Part shown: positions 9,503-19,485 of the stretch, piece after piece
Layout of the letters: each line of letters starts with the position of its first letter
How positions within the stretch are numbered: position 1 is the first letter of the stretch
Source: Crassaminicella thermophila
Lineage (GTDB): Bacteria; Bacillota; Clostridia; Peptostreptococcales; Thermotaleaceae
DNA: 64,000 nt
Direction: 5' to 3'
Assembly (NCBI RefSeq): GCF_008152325.1
Contig: NZ_CP042243.1
Coordinates: 935,026 to 999,025, forward strand
Program-made: the position numbers and the translations under genes
Notes under the pieces: generated by a model
Told to the model about the DNA's origin: nothing
Database searches by the model: none
The model's input: the letters and a program-made list of their open reading frames with translations, nothing else

Positions 9503-9982
9503 ATGTCTAGTAAAAAAAATAAAAAATTAACACTTACACAACAAGAATATCAAGCATTTGCAAAAGCTAGAGAACCAAAACGAAAAGTATTACGAAATAT
9601 TTTTAGAGCATTCTTAGTTGGAGGAATCATTTGTACTATAGGTCAAGGATTACAGTGGCTCTTTATAAACTACTTTGATTTTACAGAAACAACAGCAGGA
9701 AATCCTGCTACAGCTGTTTTGATTATTATTTCCGTTTTGCTTACAGGACTGGGTGTGTATGATAAAATCGCACAATGGGCTGGAGGAGGAACAGTAATTC
9801 CAGTTACAGGTTTTGCTAATACGGTAGCTTCTGCTGCTATTGAACATCGTAGTGAAGGATATGTATTAGGTGTAGGTGGAAATATGTTTAAATTAGCTGG
9901 TTCTGTGATTGCTTATGGCGTTTTTTCTGCTTTTATAGTTGCACTTATAAAAATTATAATACAATGGTTAGGGGGGATGTAA
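9503..9982 (+). CDS. spoVAC: Stage V sporulation protein AC
   Basis: 159-residue membrane protein, part of the SpoVA channel that moves dipicolinic acid into the forespore and releases it at germination. SpoVAC has a mechanosensitive role in Bacillus. The protein has a basic N-terminus, then helices with GGIICTIGQGLQWLF and the conserved GVYDKIAQWAGGGTVIPVTGFANT block. An AAGGAG site precedes it. Its stop codon directly abuts the spoVAD ATG, so the two are translationally coupled. Confidence 0.92.
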   Translation: MSSKKNKKLTLTQQEYQAFAKAREPKRKVLRNIFRAFLVGGIICTIGQGLQWLFINYFDFTETTAGNPATAVLIIISVLLTGLGVYDKIAQWAGGGTVIPVTGFANTVASAAIEHRSEGYVLGVGGNMFKLAGSVIAYGVFSAFIVALIKIIIQWLGGM

Positions 9983-10984
9983 ATGTTAAAAGGACATCAA
10001 ACATGGAAGTTTGATTCTAAACCTGTCATATTAGCATCGGCTGCAGTTGGAGGACCCTTTGAAGCACAGGGAAATTTAGCAAAAGATTTTGATATTCTTC
10101 ATGAAGATTTATGGCTAGGGCAAGATAGCTTTGAAAAGGCAGAAAAAAAAATGTTAGAACAAGCTTGTGAAAAAGCAATCGAAAAAGCAGGAAAGAAAAA
10201 AGAAGATATCCAATTCTTTATAAGTGGAGATTTGATGAACCAAATTATTTCTAGCAGTTTTACAGCCAGAACTTTGGGAGCACCATATCTAGGGATTTTT
10301 GGTGCTTGCTCTAGTTCTATGGAAGGATTGGCATTAGGTTCTTTGCTGATTGATAGTAAAAGTGCAGCATATGTTATAGCTGGAGCATGCAGTCACAATG
10401 CAGCAGCTGAAAAACAGTTTAGATACCCAACAGAGTATGGATCTCAAAAACCACCTACGGCTCAATGGACTGTAACAGGAGCAGGAGCTGCATTATTAGC
10501 AGTAGCTGGTGATGGACCTAGAGTTACTTCTGCAACAATTGGAAGAGTAGTTGATATGGGAATTTCCGATCCTTTTAATATGGGAGCAGCAATGGCTCCA
10601 GCAGCTGTTGATACTATTGAGGCACATTTTAGAGATCTTAATATAGATCCATCATATTATGATTTAATTGCTACAGGAGATCTTGGAGATGTAGGCCATA
10701 GAATTGCTGGGGACTTATTAATAAAGCATGGATTTAAAATTCCAAAAGAAATATTTACAGATTGTGGAATAATAATATATAAAGAGGATCAAAAGGTTAT
10801 GGCAGGTGGAAGTGGTTGTGCATGCTCAGCTGTTGTAACTTATGGACATATTCTTAATCGAATGAGAAAAGGTGAATTAAAAAGAGTACTTATTATAGCA
10901 ACAGGAGCTTTAATGTCTCCTATGTCATATCAACAAAAAGAAAGCATACCCTGTATTGCCCATGCAGTATCCATCGAAATGTAG
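9983..10984 (+). CDS. spoVAD: Stage V sporulation protein AD
   Basis: 333 residues with a thiolase/ketoacyl-synthase-like fold; SpoVAD binds dipicolinic acid on the outer face of the spore inner membrane. Conserved blocks include GACSSSMEGLALGS near residue 108 and GDLGDVGHRIAGD near residue 232. There is no gap after spoVAC, and spoVAE follows 15 bases later. The length is normal for the family. Confidence 0.93.
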   Translation: MLKGHQTWKFDSKPVILASAAVGGPFEAQGNLAKDFDILHEDLWLGQDSFEKAEKKMLEQACEKAIEKAGKKKEDIQFFISGDLMNQIISSSFTARTLGAPYLGIFGACSSSMEGLALGSLLIDSKSAAYVIAGACSHNAAAEKQFRYPTEYGSQKPPTAQWTVTGAGAALLAVAGDGPRVTSATIGRVVDMGISDPFNMGAAMAPAAVDTIEAHFRDLNIDPSYYDLIATGDLGDVGHRIAGDLLIKHGFKIPKEIFTDCGIIIYKEDQKVMAGGSGCACSAVVTYGHILNRMRKGELKRVLIIATGALMSPMSYQQKESIPCIAHAVSIEM

Positions 10985-10999
10985 AAAAGAGGTGTTTTT

Positions 11000-11353
11000 A
11001 TGGAAAAATTTATCTGGGCTTTTGTTGTGGGTGGAGCAATATGTGTAGTTGGACAAATTTTGATGGATGTATTCAGGCTTACTCCTGCACATACAACGAG
11101 TACATTGGTTGTAGTAGGAGCAATACTTGGAGGCTTAGGACTTTATGAACCATTAATAAAATTTGCAGGTGCAGGAGCTTCTGTACCAATATGTAGCTTT
11201 GGAAATGCATTGGTAAAAGGTGCTTTAGCAGAAGCAAAAAGGCATGGGATTATTGGTGTGCTTACAGGTATTTTTGAAGTTACCAGTGCAGGAGTTTCTG
11301 CTGCAATAATATTTGGATTTATGGGAGCTTTGATTTTTAAACCAAAAGGTTAA
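11000..11353 (+). CDS. spoVAE: Stage V sporulation protein AE (SpoVAEb type)
   Basis: 117-residue membrane protein with three to four helices, related in sequence to SpoVAC (compare [20 protein letters not shown] with the SpoVAC block). It completes the C-D-E core of the SpoVA channel. AAGAGGTG is upstream of the ATG. A terminator follows, so this is the last gene of the operon. No spoVAA, spoVAB or spoVAF is seen. Confidence 0.92.
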   Translation: MEKFIWAFVVGGAICVVGQILMDVFRLTPAHTTSTLVVVGAILGGLGLYEPLIKFAGAGASVPICSFGNALVKGALAEAKRHGIIGVLTGIFEVTSAGVSAAIIFGFMGALIFKPKG

Positions 11354-11381
11354 TAACAAAAAATGATTAAAATAATATAAT

Positions 11382-11410
11382 AAAAAAGCAGGGAACTGCC
11401 TGCTTTTTTT
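11382..11410 (+). terminator. Terminator of the spoVA operon
   Basis: AAAAAAGCAGG (11382-11392) pairs with CCTGCTTTTTTT (11399-11410). The 180 bases from here to pyc hold no gene; they probably contain the pyc promoter, which I cannot place with confidence. Confidence 0.88.
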
Positions 11411-11590
11411 AAGTATGTGTTATTGAATTTATTTAAAATGCTAGAAAAATATAAATTGTATAATAAGAAAATATTTTGAAAAAATGCTTGTCTAAACTTC
11501 AAAAATATTATAAAATCTTATAATTATAAGCGAATATTTATACAAACGCGGATGGATATGGTCCGTTAAATTATGGAAGTGAGGGATTGT

Positions 11591-14500
11591 ATGAGGAAAT
11601 TTAAAAGAGTATTAGTAGCCAACAGAGGAGAGATTGCAATAAGAATTTTTAGAGCGTGTAGTGAGCTAGGGATTCGAACAGTAGCTATTTATTCTGATGA
11701 AGACAAAAACTCTCTTTTTAGAACAAAAGCTGATGAGTCATATTTAATAGGAAAAAATAAAGGACCAGTTGAAGCTTATTTAAATATTGAAGAAATAATT
11801 AAAATTGCACTGAAAAAAGGAGTAGATGCAATACATCCTGGATATGGATTTTTATCAGAAAATACGGAGTTTGCTAGAAGATGTGAAGAAGCAGGAATTG
11901 AATTTATCGGACCTAATTACAAGATGATGGAGCAGTTAGGAGACAAGATAAAGTCTAAATTAGTAGCAAATCGTGTGGGTGTTCCAACAATTCCAGGTGT
12001 AGAAAAGCCAGTTACATCAGATGAAGAAGCAATAGAATTTGCAAAATATTGTGGGTATCCTGTGATACTTAAGGCTGCTGCAGGAGGCGGCGGAAGAGGT
12101 ATGCGTATTGTAAGAGATGAAAAGGAACTACTTCAGGAATTTTATAGTGCAAAAAATGAAGCAAAAAAAGCATTTGGAATAGATGATATATTTATTGAAA
12201 AATATCTTGAAAAGCCAAAACATATAGAAGTACAAATATTAGGAGATAAATATGGAAATATTGTACATTTATATGAAAGAGACTGCTCTATTCAAAGAAG
12301 GCATCAGAAGGTTATTGAGTTTACTCCTGCTCTTTCTATTTCAGAAGAACAAAGACAAAAGATATGTAATGATGCTTTAAAAATTGCAAAGGCAGTAAAT
12401 TACAGAAGTGCTGGAACTGTTGAATTTTTAGTAGATATGCATGGAAATCATTATTTTATTGAAATGAATCCTAGAATTCAAGTTGAGCACACTGTTACAG
12501 AAATGGTTACAGGAATTGATATTGTACAAAGCCAAATTTTGGTTGCACAAGGATATGCCCTTGATTCTAAAGAAATAGGAATAAAATCACAAGATGATAT
12601 AAGTTTAAGAGGATACTCTATTCAGTGTAGGGTGACAACAGAGGATCCATTAAATAATTTTGCACCAGATACAGGAACAATAGATGTTTATAGAACAGGT
12701 TCTGGGTTTGGTATAAGACTTGATGGAGGAAATGGATTTACTGGATCTGTAATAAGCCCTTATTATGATAGTCTTTTAGTAAAGGTTATTTCACATGCAA
12801 GAACTTTTGAGGATGCAATAAGTAAAGTAAATAGAGCAATAAGGGAAATAAAGATTAGAGGTGTTAAAACAAACATTCCATTTTTAGTAAATGTTCTAAA
12901 TCATGAAGAGTTTAAGAAGGGACAGTGTGATACTGGATTTATTTCAGATAATCCGGAATTATTTGATATAACACCAAAGGCAGATAAAGAGCTTAGAGTT
13001 TTAAAATATATAGGAGAAAAAGTAGTAAATGAAACAAAAGGAAATAAAATAGAATTTGACGTACCAGTTGTTCCAAAAGTAAAACGTCCAAAAGACTTAA
13101 AAGGAACTAAGCAAATTTTAGATGAAAAAGGACCAGAAGGTCTTGTAGAATGGGTTAATAAACAGAAAAAACTATTATTAACAGATACAACTATGAGAGA
13201 TGCTCATCAATCTTTAATGGCTACAAGAGTAAGAACGAAAGATATGGAGAAAATATCAAAAGCTACATCTGTTTTGGCAAAGGATTTATTTTCTCTAGAA
13301 ATGTGGGGAGGAGCTACATTTGATGTTGCTTATAGATTTTTAAAGGAATCTCCATGGGAAAGACTAGAAATCATTAGGAATAAAGTGCCGAATATATTAA
13401 TGCAAATGCTTATAAGGGGTTCAAATGCAGTAGGATATAAAAATTATCCAGATAATGTAATTAGAGAATTCATAAAAGAATCTGCAAATAGTGGAATAGA
13501 TGTATTTAGAATATTTGATTCTCTTAATTGGCTAAAGGGCATGGAAGTTGCAATTGATGAAGTGTTAAAGAGTGGAAAAGTTGCTGAAGCATGTATCTGT
13601 TATACAGGAGATATTTTAGATGAGAGAAAAGATAAATATACACTCGATTATTATGTAAAAATGGCAAAAGAAATAGAAAAAACAGGTGCACATATTTTAG
13701 GAATAAAAGATATGTCTGCACTATTAAAACCTCATTCAGCTTATAAATTGATTAAAGCATTAAAAAATGAAATTAGTATACCTATTCATCTTCATACACA
13801 TGATACAAGTGGAAATGGTGTTGCAACAATATTAATGGCAGCAGAAGCTGGTGTAGATATTGTAGATACTGCTTTTAACAGTATGGCAGGGCTTACAAGC
13901 CAGCCTGCACTAAATTCAGTTGTTGCAGCTTTAGAAAATACGAAAAGGGATACAGGGCTAGTACTCGATGACATTCAAAAGATTGCTGATTATTGGGCAG
14001 ATGTAAGACCTGTTTATAGTCAATTTGAATCTGGGTTAAAATCAGGTACAGCAGAAATATATAAATATGAAATACCTGGAGGACAGTATTCAAATCTAAA
14101 ACCTCAAGTAGAAAGCTTTGGATTAGGTCATAGATTCAATGAAGTAAAAGAAATGTATAAGACAGTAAATGAAATGTTTGGAGATATAATTAAGGTTACA
14201 CCATCATCTAAGGCAGTAGGAGATATGGCAATTTTTATGGTTCAAAATGATTTAACTCCTGAAAACATTTATGAAAAGGCTGTAGATTTGGCATTTCCTG
14301 ATTCAGTAGTTGCATACTTTAAAGGTATGATGGGGCAACCAATGGGAGGATTTCCAAAAAAGCTTCAAAAACTTGTATTAAAGGGAGAAGAGCCAATTAC
14401 TACTAGACCAGGGGAACTTCTTGAACCAGAGGATTTTGATAAAATAGAAAAACATTTAAAAGAAGAATTTGAAATAGATCCTACTAAAAAAGATTTACTA

Positions 14501-15028
14501 AGCTATGCATTATACCCTAAGGTATTTGAAGAGTATTTAAAATACGTAAAAGAGCATGGAGACTTTAGTAGAATGGGTAGTGATATTTACTTCCATGGAT
14601 TAAGTGAAGGAGAAACTTGTCAGGTAGAAATTGCTGAGGGAAAAGTATTAGTAATCAAGCTTTTAGAGATTGGTAGATTAAATGAAGAAGGTTATAGAAC
14701 CGTTCTATTTGAAGTAAATGACAGCAGAAGAGCGGTAAAAATTTATGATAAGGATAGTAGTGTTGTAGCAAAAGAAGCAAATTTTGTTCAAATGGCTGAT
14801 CCTTCTAATCCATTAGAAATAGGATCAAGTATTCCTGGAACCCTTATAAAAGTTCTTGTAAAACAAGGCGATAAAGTTAAAGAAAATCAAATTGTTGCAG
14901 TCGTTGAAGCAATGAAGATGGAGACAAATATTACAGCACCAGCTGATGGTGTGGTAGAATCTGTAATTGCGAAGGAAGGTCAGCAGGTAGATGCAGGAGA
15001 ATTATTGATAAAACTTAGTGAAAAATGA
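11591..15028 (+). CDS. pyc: Pyruvate carboxylase
   Basis: 1145 residues, full length. It carboxylates pyruvate to oxaloacetate in two steps using ATP, bicarbonate and covalent biotin. The biotin carboxylase domain spans about 1-455 (KAAAGGGGRGM, EMNPRIQVEHTVTE). The carboxyltransferase domain spans about 530-800 (TDTTMRDAHQSLMATR, metal ligands in HLHTHDTSGNG). The C-terminal biotinyl domain carries EAMKMET, whose first lysine is biotinylated. ATG 11591 follows GTGAGGG; the reading from 11573 has no site. Monocistronic, in front of the methionine riboswitch. Confidence 0.95.
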   Translation: MRKFKRVLVANRGEIAIRIFRACSELGIRTVAIYSDEDKNSLFRTKADESYLIGKNKGPVEAYLNIEEIIKIALKKGVDAIHPGYGFLSENTEFARRCEEAGIEFIGPNYKMMEQLGDKIKSKLVANRVGVPTIPGVEKPVTSDEEAIEFAKYCGYPVILKAAAGGGGRGMRIVRDEKELLQEFYSAKNEAKKAFGIDDIFIEKYLEKPKHIEVQILGDKYGNIVHLYERDCSIQRRHQKVIEFTPALSISEEQRQKICNDALKIAKAVNYRSAGTVEFLVDMHGNHYFIEMNPRIQVEHTVTEMVTGIDIVQSQILVAQGYALDSKEIGIKSQDDISLRGYSIQCRVTTEDPLNNFAPDTGTIDVYRTGSGFGIRLDGGNGFTGSVISPYYDSLLVKVISHARTFEDAISKVNRAIREIKIRGVKTNIPFLVNVLNHEEFKKGQCDTGFISDNPELFDITPKADKELRVLKYIGEKVVNETKGNKIEFDVPVVPKVKRPKDLKGTKQILDEKGPEGLVEWVNKQKKLLLTDTTMRDAHQSLMATRVRTKDMEKISKATSVLAKDLFSLEMWGGATFDVAYRFLKESPWERLEIIRNKVPNILMQMLIRGSNAVGYKNYPDNVIREFIKESANSGIDVFRIFDSLNWLKGMEVAIDEVLKSGKVAEACICYTGDILDERKDKYTLDYYVKMAKEIEKTGAHILGIKDMSALLKPHSAYKLIKALKNEISIPIHLHTHDTSGNGVATILMAAEAGVDIVDTAFNSMAGLTSQPALNSVVAALENTKRDTGLVLDDIQKIADYWADVRPVYSQFESGLKSGTAEIYKYEIPGGQYSNLKPQVESFGLGHRFNEVKEMYKTVNEMFGDIIKVTPSSKAVGDMAIFMVQNDLTPENIYEKAVDLAFPDSVVAYFKGMMGQPMGGFPKKLQKLVLKGEEPITTRPGELLEPEDFDKIEKHLKEEFEIDPTKKDLLSYALYPKVFEEYLKYVKEHGDFSRMGSDIYFHGLSEGETCQVEIAEGKVLVIKLLEIGRLNEEGYRTVLFEVNDSRRAVKIYDKDSSVVAKEANFVQMADPSNPLEIGSSIPGTLIKVLVKQGDKVKENQIVAVVEAMKMETNITAPADGVVESVIAKEGQQVDAGELLIKLSEK

Positions 15029-15118
15029 TTTATATAAGCAGGTGGTTTTTAGAAAATAAAAAACATTGACAAAAATTAAAAAATCATATAAAATAATTTT
15101 AATTTAATATTCTATCAA

Positions 15119-15306
15119 TTTTTCATCAAGAGAGATGGAGGGACTGGCCCTATGAAATCTCGGCAACCTTCAAATGTTAAGTTTGAAAAGGTGCCAATTC
15201 CAGCAGAACAATTTGTTCTGACAGATGAAAAAGACGAGATTTTATATTAAGAGAATATCTTATTATTATCAAAGTCTTCTCCATTTGTCAGGAGAAGACT
15301 TTTTTA
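15119..15306 (+). promoter_or_regulatory. SAM-I (S-box) riboswitch with terminator
   Basis: The conserved S-box core is present: AGAGATGGAGGGACTGGCCC followed by TATGAAATCTCGGCAACC and GGTGCCAATTCC. P1 pairs TTTTTCATC (15119-15127) with GATGAAAAA (15224-15232). Downstream, 15272-15282 pairs with 15291-15301 and is followed by T residues. AAAGAC at 15230-15235 can pair with the terminator's left arm as antiterminator. High S-adenosylmethionine should therefore stop transcription before metY-metA. Confidence 0.95.
15272..15306 (+). terminator. Riboswitch expression-platform terminator
   Basis: An 11-bp stem, AAGTCTTCTCC with GGAGAAGACTT, loop ATTTGTCA, then a T run. It lies between the SAM aptamer and the metY ribosome binding site. 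Confidence 0.92.
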
Positions 15307-15333
15307 TTATTTATATTATTAGGAGGGATAAAA

Positions 15334-16611
15334 ATGAAAGAAGCTTGGAAAATAACAACTTTAGCAGTGCAGGGAGGCTACTCACCAGATGCTACTGGAT
15401 CAAGAACATTGCCAATTTATCAAACTACAGCTTTTGAATTTAAGGATGCAGATCATGCAGCAAAATTATTTGATTTAAAAGAAGCTGGAAATATCTACTC
15501 CAGAATTACAAATCCTACAGTCTCTGCATTTGAAGAAAAGATTAGCTTATTAGAGGGAGGTGTAGGGGGGCTTGCAACAGCTTCTGGGCAAGCAGCTATT
15601 ACCATAGCCATATTAAATATCTGTCAAGCAGGTCAGCATATAATTGCAGCTAGTACATTATATGGAGGAACATATACTCTTCTTGGAACCACACTTAAGA
15701 AGTTAGGAATCAAAGTAACTTTTGTAGATCCACAAGATTCTATAGAAAAAATTAAAGAAGCTTTTAGACCAGATACAAGAGCTATATATGCTGAAACGAT
15801 TGGAAATCCAGGGTTGAATATATTAGATTTTGAAAAATTCAGCAAAATAGCTAAAGAGCATGAAGTTCCTTTAATTATTGATAATACTTTTGCAACTCCA
15901 TACTTGTGTCGTCCAATAGAGCATGGAGCAAATATTGTTATTCATTCAGCTACCAAATATATTGGCGGGCATGGAACGAGCCTAGGAGGAATTATTGTAG
16001 ATGGTGGAAACTTTAACTGGGATAATGGTAAATTTCCAGAACTTACAAAACCAGATCCAAGTTATCATGGTATAAAATATGTAGAAGCATTTGAAAATAG
16101 AGCGTATATTGTAAAAGCACGAGTACAGTTGTTAAGAGATATTGGGCCTTGTATAAGTCCATTTAATGCATTCTTACTAAATACTGGATTGGAAACATTA
16201 CCTCTTAGAATGAAACAACATAGTGAAAATGCGCTGCAACTTGCAAAATACTTAGAGAGAAATGAAAAAGTAAAATGGGTAAAATATCCAGGGCTTGTTA
16301 GTCATCAGAGCTATTCGAAAGCAAAGAAATATTTTTCTAATGGTGCAAGCGGTATATTAACATTTGGTATCAAAGGAGGAATAGAAGCAGGTAAAAGCTT
16401 TATTAACAATGTTAAGTTAGCATCTTTAGTAGCTAATGTAGGAGATACTAGAACATTAGTTATTCATCCAGCTAGTACAACTCATGCTCAGTTAACAAAA
16501 GAAGAGCAACGATCTTCAGGAGTAACGGAAGATTTGGTGAGAGTATCTGTAGGAATTGAAGATATAGAGGATATTATAAATGATTTTGAACAAGCATTAA
16601 GTAAAATATAA
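15334..16611 (+). CDS. metY: O-acetylhomoserine sulfhydrylase (aminocarboxypropyltransferase)
   Basis: 425-residue PLP enzyme of the Cys/Met metabolism family that makes homocysteine from O-acetylhomoserine and sulfide. The PLP lysine is in [10 protein letters not shown] near residue 209; [16 protein letters not shown] and TASGQAAIT near residues 60-90 are further family blocks. The length and the long insert around [10 protein letters not shown] separate it from cystathionine synthases (about 380 residues). AGGAGGGA precedes the ATG. It sits behind a SAM riboswitch and before metA, which makes its substrate. Confidence 0.93.
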   Translation: MKEAWKITTLAVQGGYSPDATGSRTLPIYQTTAFEFKDADHAAKLFDLKEAGNIYSRITNPTVSAFEEKISLLEGGVGGLATASGQAAITIAILNICQAGQHIIAASTLYGGTYTLLGTTLKKLGIKVTFVDPQDSIEKIKEAFRPDTRAIYAETIGNPGLNILDFEKFSKIAKEHEVPLIIDNTFATPYLCRPIEHGANIVIHSATKYIGGHGTSLGGIIVDGGNFNWDNGKFPELTKPDPSYHGIKYVEAFENRAYIVKARVQLLRDIGPCISPFNAFLLNTGLETLPLRMKQHSENALQLAKYLERNEKVKWVKYPGLVSHQSYSKAKKYFSNGASGILTFGIKGGIEAGKSFINNVKLASLVANVGDTRTLVIHPASTTHAQLTKEEQRSSGVTEDLVRVSVGIEDIEDIINDFEQALSKI

Positions 16612-16638
16612 AAAACATGAAAATGGAGGTGTATAGAT

Positions 16639-17556
16639 ATGCCAGTAATAATTCCTGAGAGTCTTCCAGCAACGGAAACTCTTTTAAATGAAAATATTTT
16701 TGTTATGAATGAAGTGCGAGCTTTGCATCAAGATATTCGTCCATTAAAGATTGCTATTTTGAATTTAATGCCGACAAAAATTGAAACGGAAACACAGTTG
16801 CTTCGTCTTATTGGAAATACGCCTTTGCAAGTAGAAATTGTTTTATTACGGTCTGAAATATACAAGTCAAAAAATATTTCTGAGGAGCATCTGAGTACAT
16901 TTTATAAGAAATTTACAGATATAAAAGACAAAAAATTTGATGGCATGATTATAACAGGAGCTCCAGTAGAACAGCTTTCATTTGATGAGGTTGCATATTG
17001 GGAAGAATTGAAAGAAATTATGGATTATGCAAAAAGGAATGTTACATCAACACTTTTTATTTGTTGGGGAGCTCAAGCAGGATTGTATTATTATTATGGG
17101 ATTCCAAAGTATGAATTAAAAGAAAAAGTATTTGGAGTTTTTTCGCATAAAATAAATAATAAAAAATCAAAACTTTTAAGGGGCTTTGATGATGTATTTT
17201 ATGCACCTCACTCACGACATACTGAAATAAGAAAGAAAGATATAGAAAATATTTCTGAACTTGAAATTTTATCTGAATCAGAGGAGGTTGGTGTCTATAT
17301 TGCTGCAACAAGGGATGGTAGACAGATTTTTGTAACAGGACATTCAGAATATGATCCGTATACATTAAAAAAAGAATATGAGCGTGATGTAGAAAAAAAA
17401 CTACCTATTGCTATACCTAAGAATTATTTTACAGATAATGATCCTTCAAAAGAACCTATTGTAAGATGGAGAGGACATGCAAATTTATTATTTTCAAATT
17501 GGCTAAATTATTATGTATATCAAGAAACACCATATGATATTAATTTAATAAGATAA
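16639..17556 (+). CDS. metA: Homoserine O-acetyltransferase (MetA family)
   Basis: 305 residues. MetA acylates homoserine; the catalytic cysteine (Cys142 in TLFICWGAQ), His235 and Glu237 ([11 protein letters not shown]) are all present by count. The position that sets acyl-CoA choice, residue 111, is glutamate (TGAPVEQL), the form linked to acetyl-CoA use; Escherichia coli has glycine and uses succinyl-CoA. This agrees with the upstream O-acetylhomoserine enzyme. A GGAGGTG site lies upstream. It is the second gene of the riboswitch operon and ends in a strong terminator. Confidence 0.92.
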   Translation: MPVIIPESLPATETLLNENIFVMNEVRALHQDIRPLKIAILNLMPTKIETETQLLRLIGNTPLQVEIVLLRSEIYKSKNISEEHLSTFYKKFTDIKDKKFDGMIITGAPVEQLSFDEVAYWEELKEIMDYAKRNVTSTLFICWGAQAGLYYYYGIPKYELKEKVFGVFSHKINNKKSKLLRGFDDVFYAPHSRHTEIRKKDIENISELEILSESEEVGVYIAATRDGRQIFVTGHSEYDPYTLKKEYERDVEKKLPIAIPKNYFTDNDPSKEPIVRWRGHANLLFSNWLNYYVYQETPYDINLIR

Positions 17557-17596
17557 ATAATTTAATCCGTGTGAATTCACACGGATTAAATTATTT
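17555..17596. terminator. Bidirectional terminator metA / reductase
   Basis: A 19-bp perfect inverted repeat, left arm 17555-17573 and right arm 17578-17596, with AATT in the loop. It contains both stop codons of the converging genes. Confidence 0.92.
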
Positions 17597-19336
17597 TAAG
17601 TTTTCAAAAGCACTATCTCCTGCAATTTTCCCAAATACAGTTATATCTGTTAAGGAGTTACCACCTAATCTATTGGCACCATGAATACCACCTGTAACTT
17701 CCCCTGCTGCATATAAGCCTTTTATGATTTTTCCAGAATTATTGATAACTTGAGCTTTTTCATTTATTTTTATTCCTCCCATAGTATAGTGAACTGCTGG
17801 GGCAACCTTTATACCATAAAAGTTTGGCTTTTCTATTTTTATTTTTATTGATTTTTTATGAAAATCTTTATCTTCTCCTAATTTAACGTATTCATTATAC
17901 TGCTTAACTGTTTCTTGTAATTGTTCTGGATCTATCTCTAAAGAAGATGCTAAGTTTTTCAAAGATGTAGCTTCAGTTAGTAGACCTTCATTGTAATATT
18001 TTTCTATTGCTTTTAAGCTTTTTCTTATATTTTCATCAAATATTAAATATGCTGCTTTTCCTTCTTGAGATAGTTCTGCTTGAGAAACTACATCACGAGT
18101 TTCTAGCTCATTTACAAATCTTTTTCCTGCTTTATTTACTAATATAGCTCCATTACCTCTTACAGCTTCTGTTATAAGATGGTTTGTGTTAAAAGCTACC
18201 GTTGGATGGATTTGAATCTGATCCATATCTACTAAAGCAACATCTAAATCTTTTAATAAATTTATTGCATCGCCTGTAGCACCTGGACTGTTGGTAGTGC
18301 CAAAGTTTTTTAAATCTTTTCTATAAGCTGTTATCATATCTTGATTTGCTCCAAAGCCACCAGTTGCTAATATTACTGATTTTGCATATATATTATAGGT
18401 ATTTCCATCAATGTTTTTAACACCTATTCCTATGACTTTATTTCCATCATATAATATTTTTTCAGCTTTTGTGGCTATTTTTATATGAACACCATTATTT
18501 TTAGCTGCCTTTTCTAGAGTATCAAATAATTTGTCTCCTACAGGAGCTCCTCCTTTCGGTCTGTGGGCTCTATCTACGCTAGAACCACCTAGTCTTCCTA
18601 CATCTGATAAGTCCATACCAAGGTTAGTGAGCCAATCTACTATTTTAGAAGAATTTTTAGCTAATATATTTACTAAATCTACATTATTTTTATATTTTCC
18701 TCCTTTTAAGGTATCTTCTAAAAATTTTTGAGGGCTATCTTGTATTCCTTTTTCTTTTTGAAATACTGTTCCTGCTGCATTCAAACCACCTGTGGCAAAT
18801 TTTGTATTTCCTCCAAGTATTGGCAATTTTTCAACTAATATAACATCAGCTCCATGAGCGCTTGCTGTTATTGATGCAGTTAAGCCTGCACCTCCACCGC
18901 CTACAACTACAACATCTGTATATATATCTTTAAGTTTGTTTTTTTGAGATTTATTTACTACGGTTGATAAGGTTATTCCAGCTTTATCTATTGCATCTGA
19001 AATAGCACTTTTTATATCCTTACTACTTCTAGTAGCTCCAGCTACATCATCAACAGCTAAACTATTATTTTTCACTACATTTTTTGCAATAAATTCAAAA
19101 ACCTTTTGAGCCATTTTTGATTCTTTATTTTTTAAAATTTCAATATTAGTGATTTTTCCATCATCTATGGATAAAGCTACTTTGACTTTTCCGTTTTTGC
19201 CCATAGCTTCACCAATGTATTTTCCTTTTAAGTCGATATGTTTTGTATCTTGCATATGTCTATATCCTATTACAAATATAACAAGTAAAAGACCTATTAT
19301 TAAAAATACTATTGTTTCTTTTGTTTGTCTTTTCAT
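17591..19336 (-). CDS. Exported FMN/FAD flavoprotein reductase (fumarate reductase flavoprotein family)
   Basis: 581 residues. One N-terminal hydrophobic helix (about 8-25) anchors or exports the protein. An FMN-binding domain follows (about 35-115) with VDDVAGATRSS, the threonine motif for covalent FMN attachment by ApbE. The rest is a fumarate reductase/succinate dehydrogenase-type FAD module: VVVVGGGGAGLTASI near residue 140, GGNTKFATGG, and the C-terminal GGNSLTDITVFGKIAG. Such enzymes reduce fumarate, urocanate, acrylates or similar acceptors outside the cytoplasm; which one cannot be told. A GGAGATGG site precedes the start. It is divergent from the helicase gene. Confidence 0.87.
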   Translation of the reverse strand: MKRQTKETIVFLIIGLLLVIFVIGYRHMQDTKHIDLKGKYIGEAMGKNGKVKVALSIDDGKITNIEILKNKESKMAQKVFEFIAKNVVKNNSLAVDDVAGATRSSKDIKSAISDAIDKAGITLSTVVNKSQKNKLKDIYTDVVVVGGGGAGLTASITASAHGADVILVEKLPILGGNTKFATGGLNAAGTVFQKEKGIQDSPQKFLEDTLKGGKYKNNVDLVNILAKNSSKIVDWLTNLGMDLSDVGRLGGSSVDRAHRPKGGAPVGDKLFDTLEKAAKNNGVHIKIATKAEKILYDGNKVIGIGVKNIDGNTYNIYAKSVILATGGFGANQDMITAYRKDLKNFGTTNSPGATGDAINLLKDLDVALVDMDQIQIHPTVAFNTNHLITEAVRGNGAILVNKAGKRFVNELETRDVVSQAELSQEGKAAYLIFDENIRKSLKAIEKYYNEGLLTEATSLKNLASSLEIDPEQLQETVKQYNEYVKLGEDKDFHKKSIKIKIEKPNFYGIKVAPAVHYTMGGIKINEKAQVINNSGKIIKGLYAAGEVTGGIHGANRLGGNSLTDITVFGKIAGDSAFENLK

Positions 19337-19485
19337 ATCTGTCCATCTCCTTCTTTTTATGATTTTAAAAAGAACATTTTATTTTAATTATACTATAATC
19401 TTTTTCAAATGTTTATTTTGTTTATCTATAGTGTGTTAAAATATGTAGTATATAATAATTAATATAAAAAATAAGGTTGATAAAT

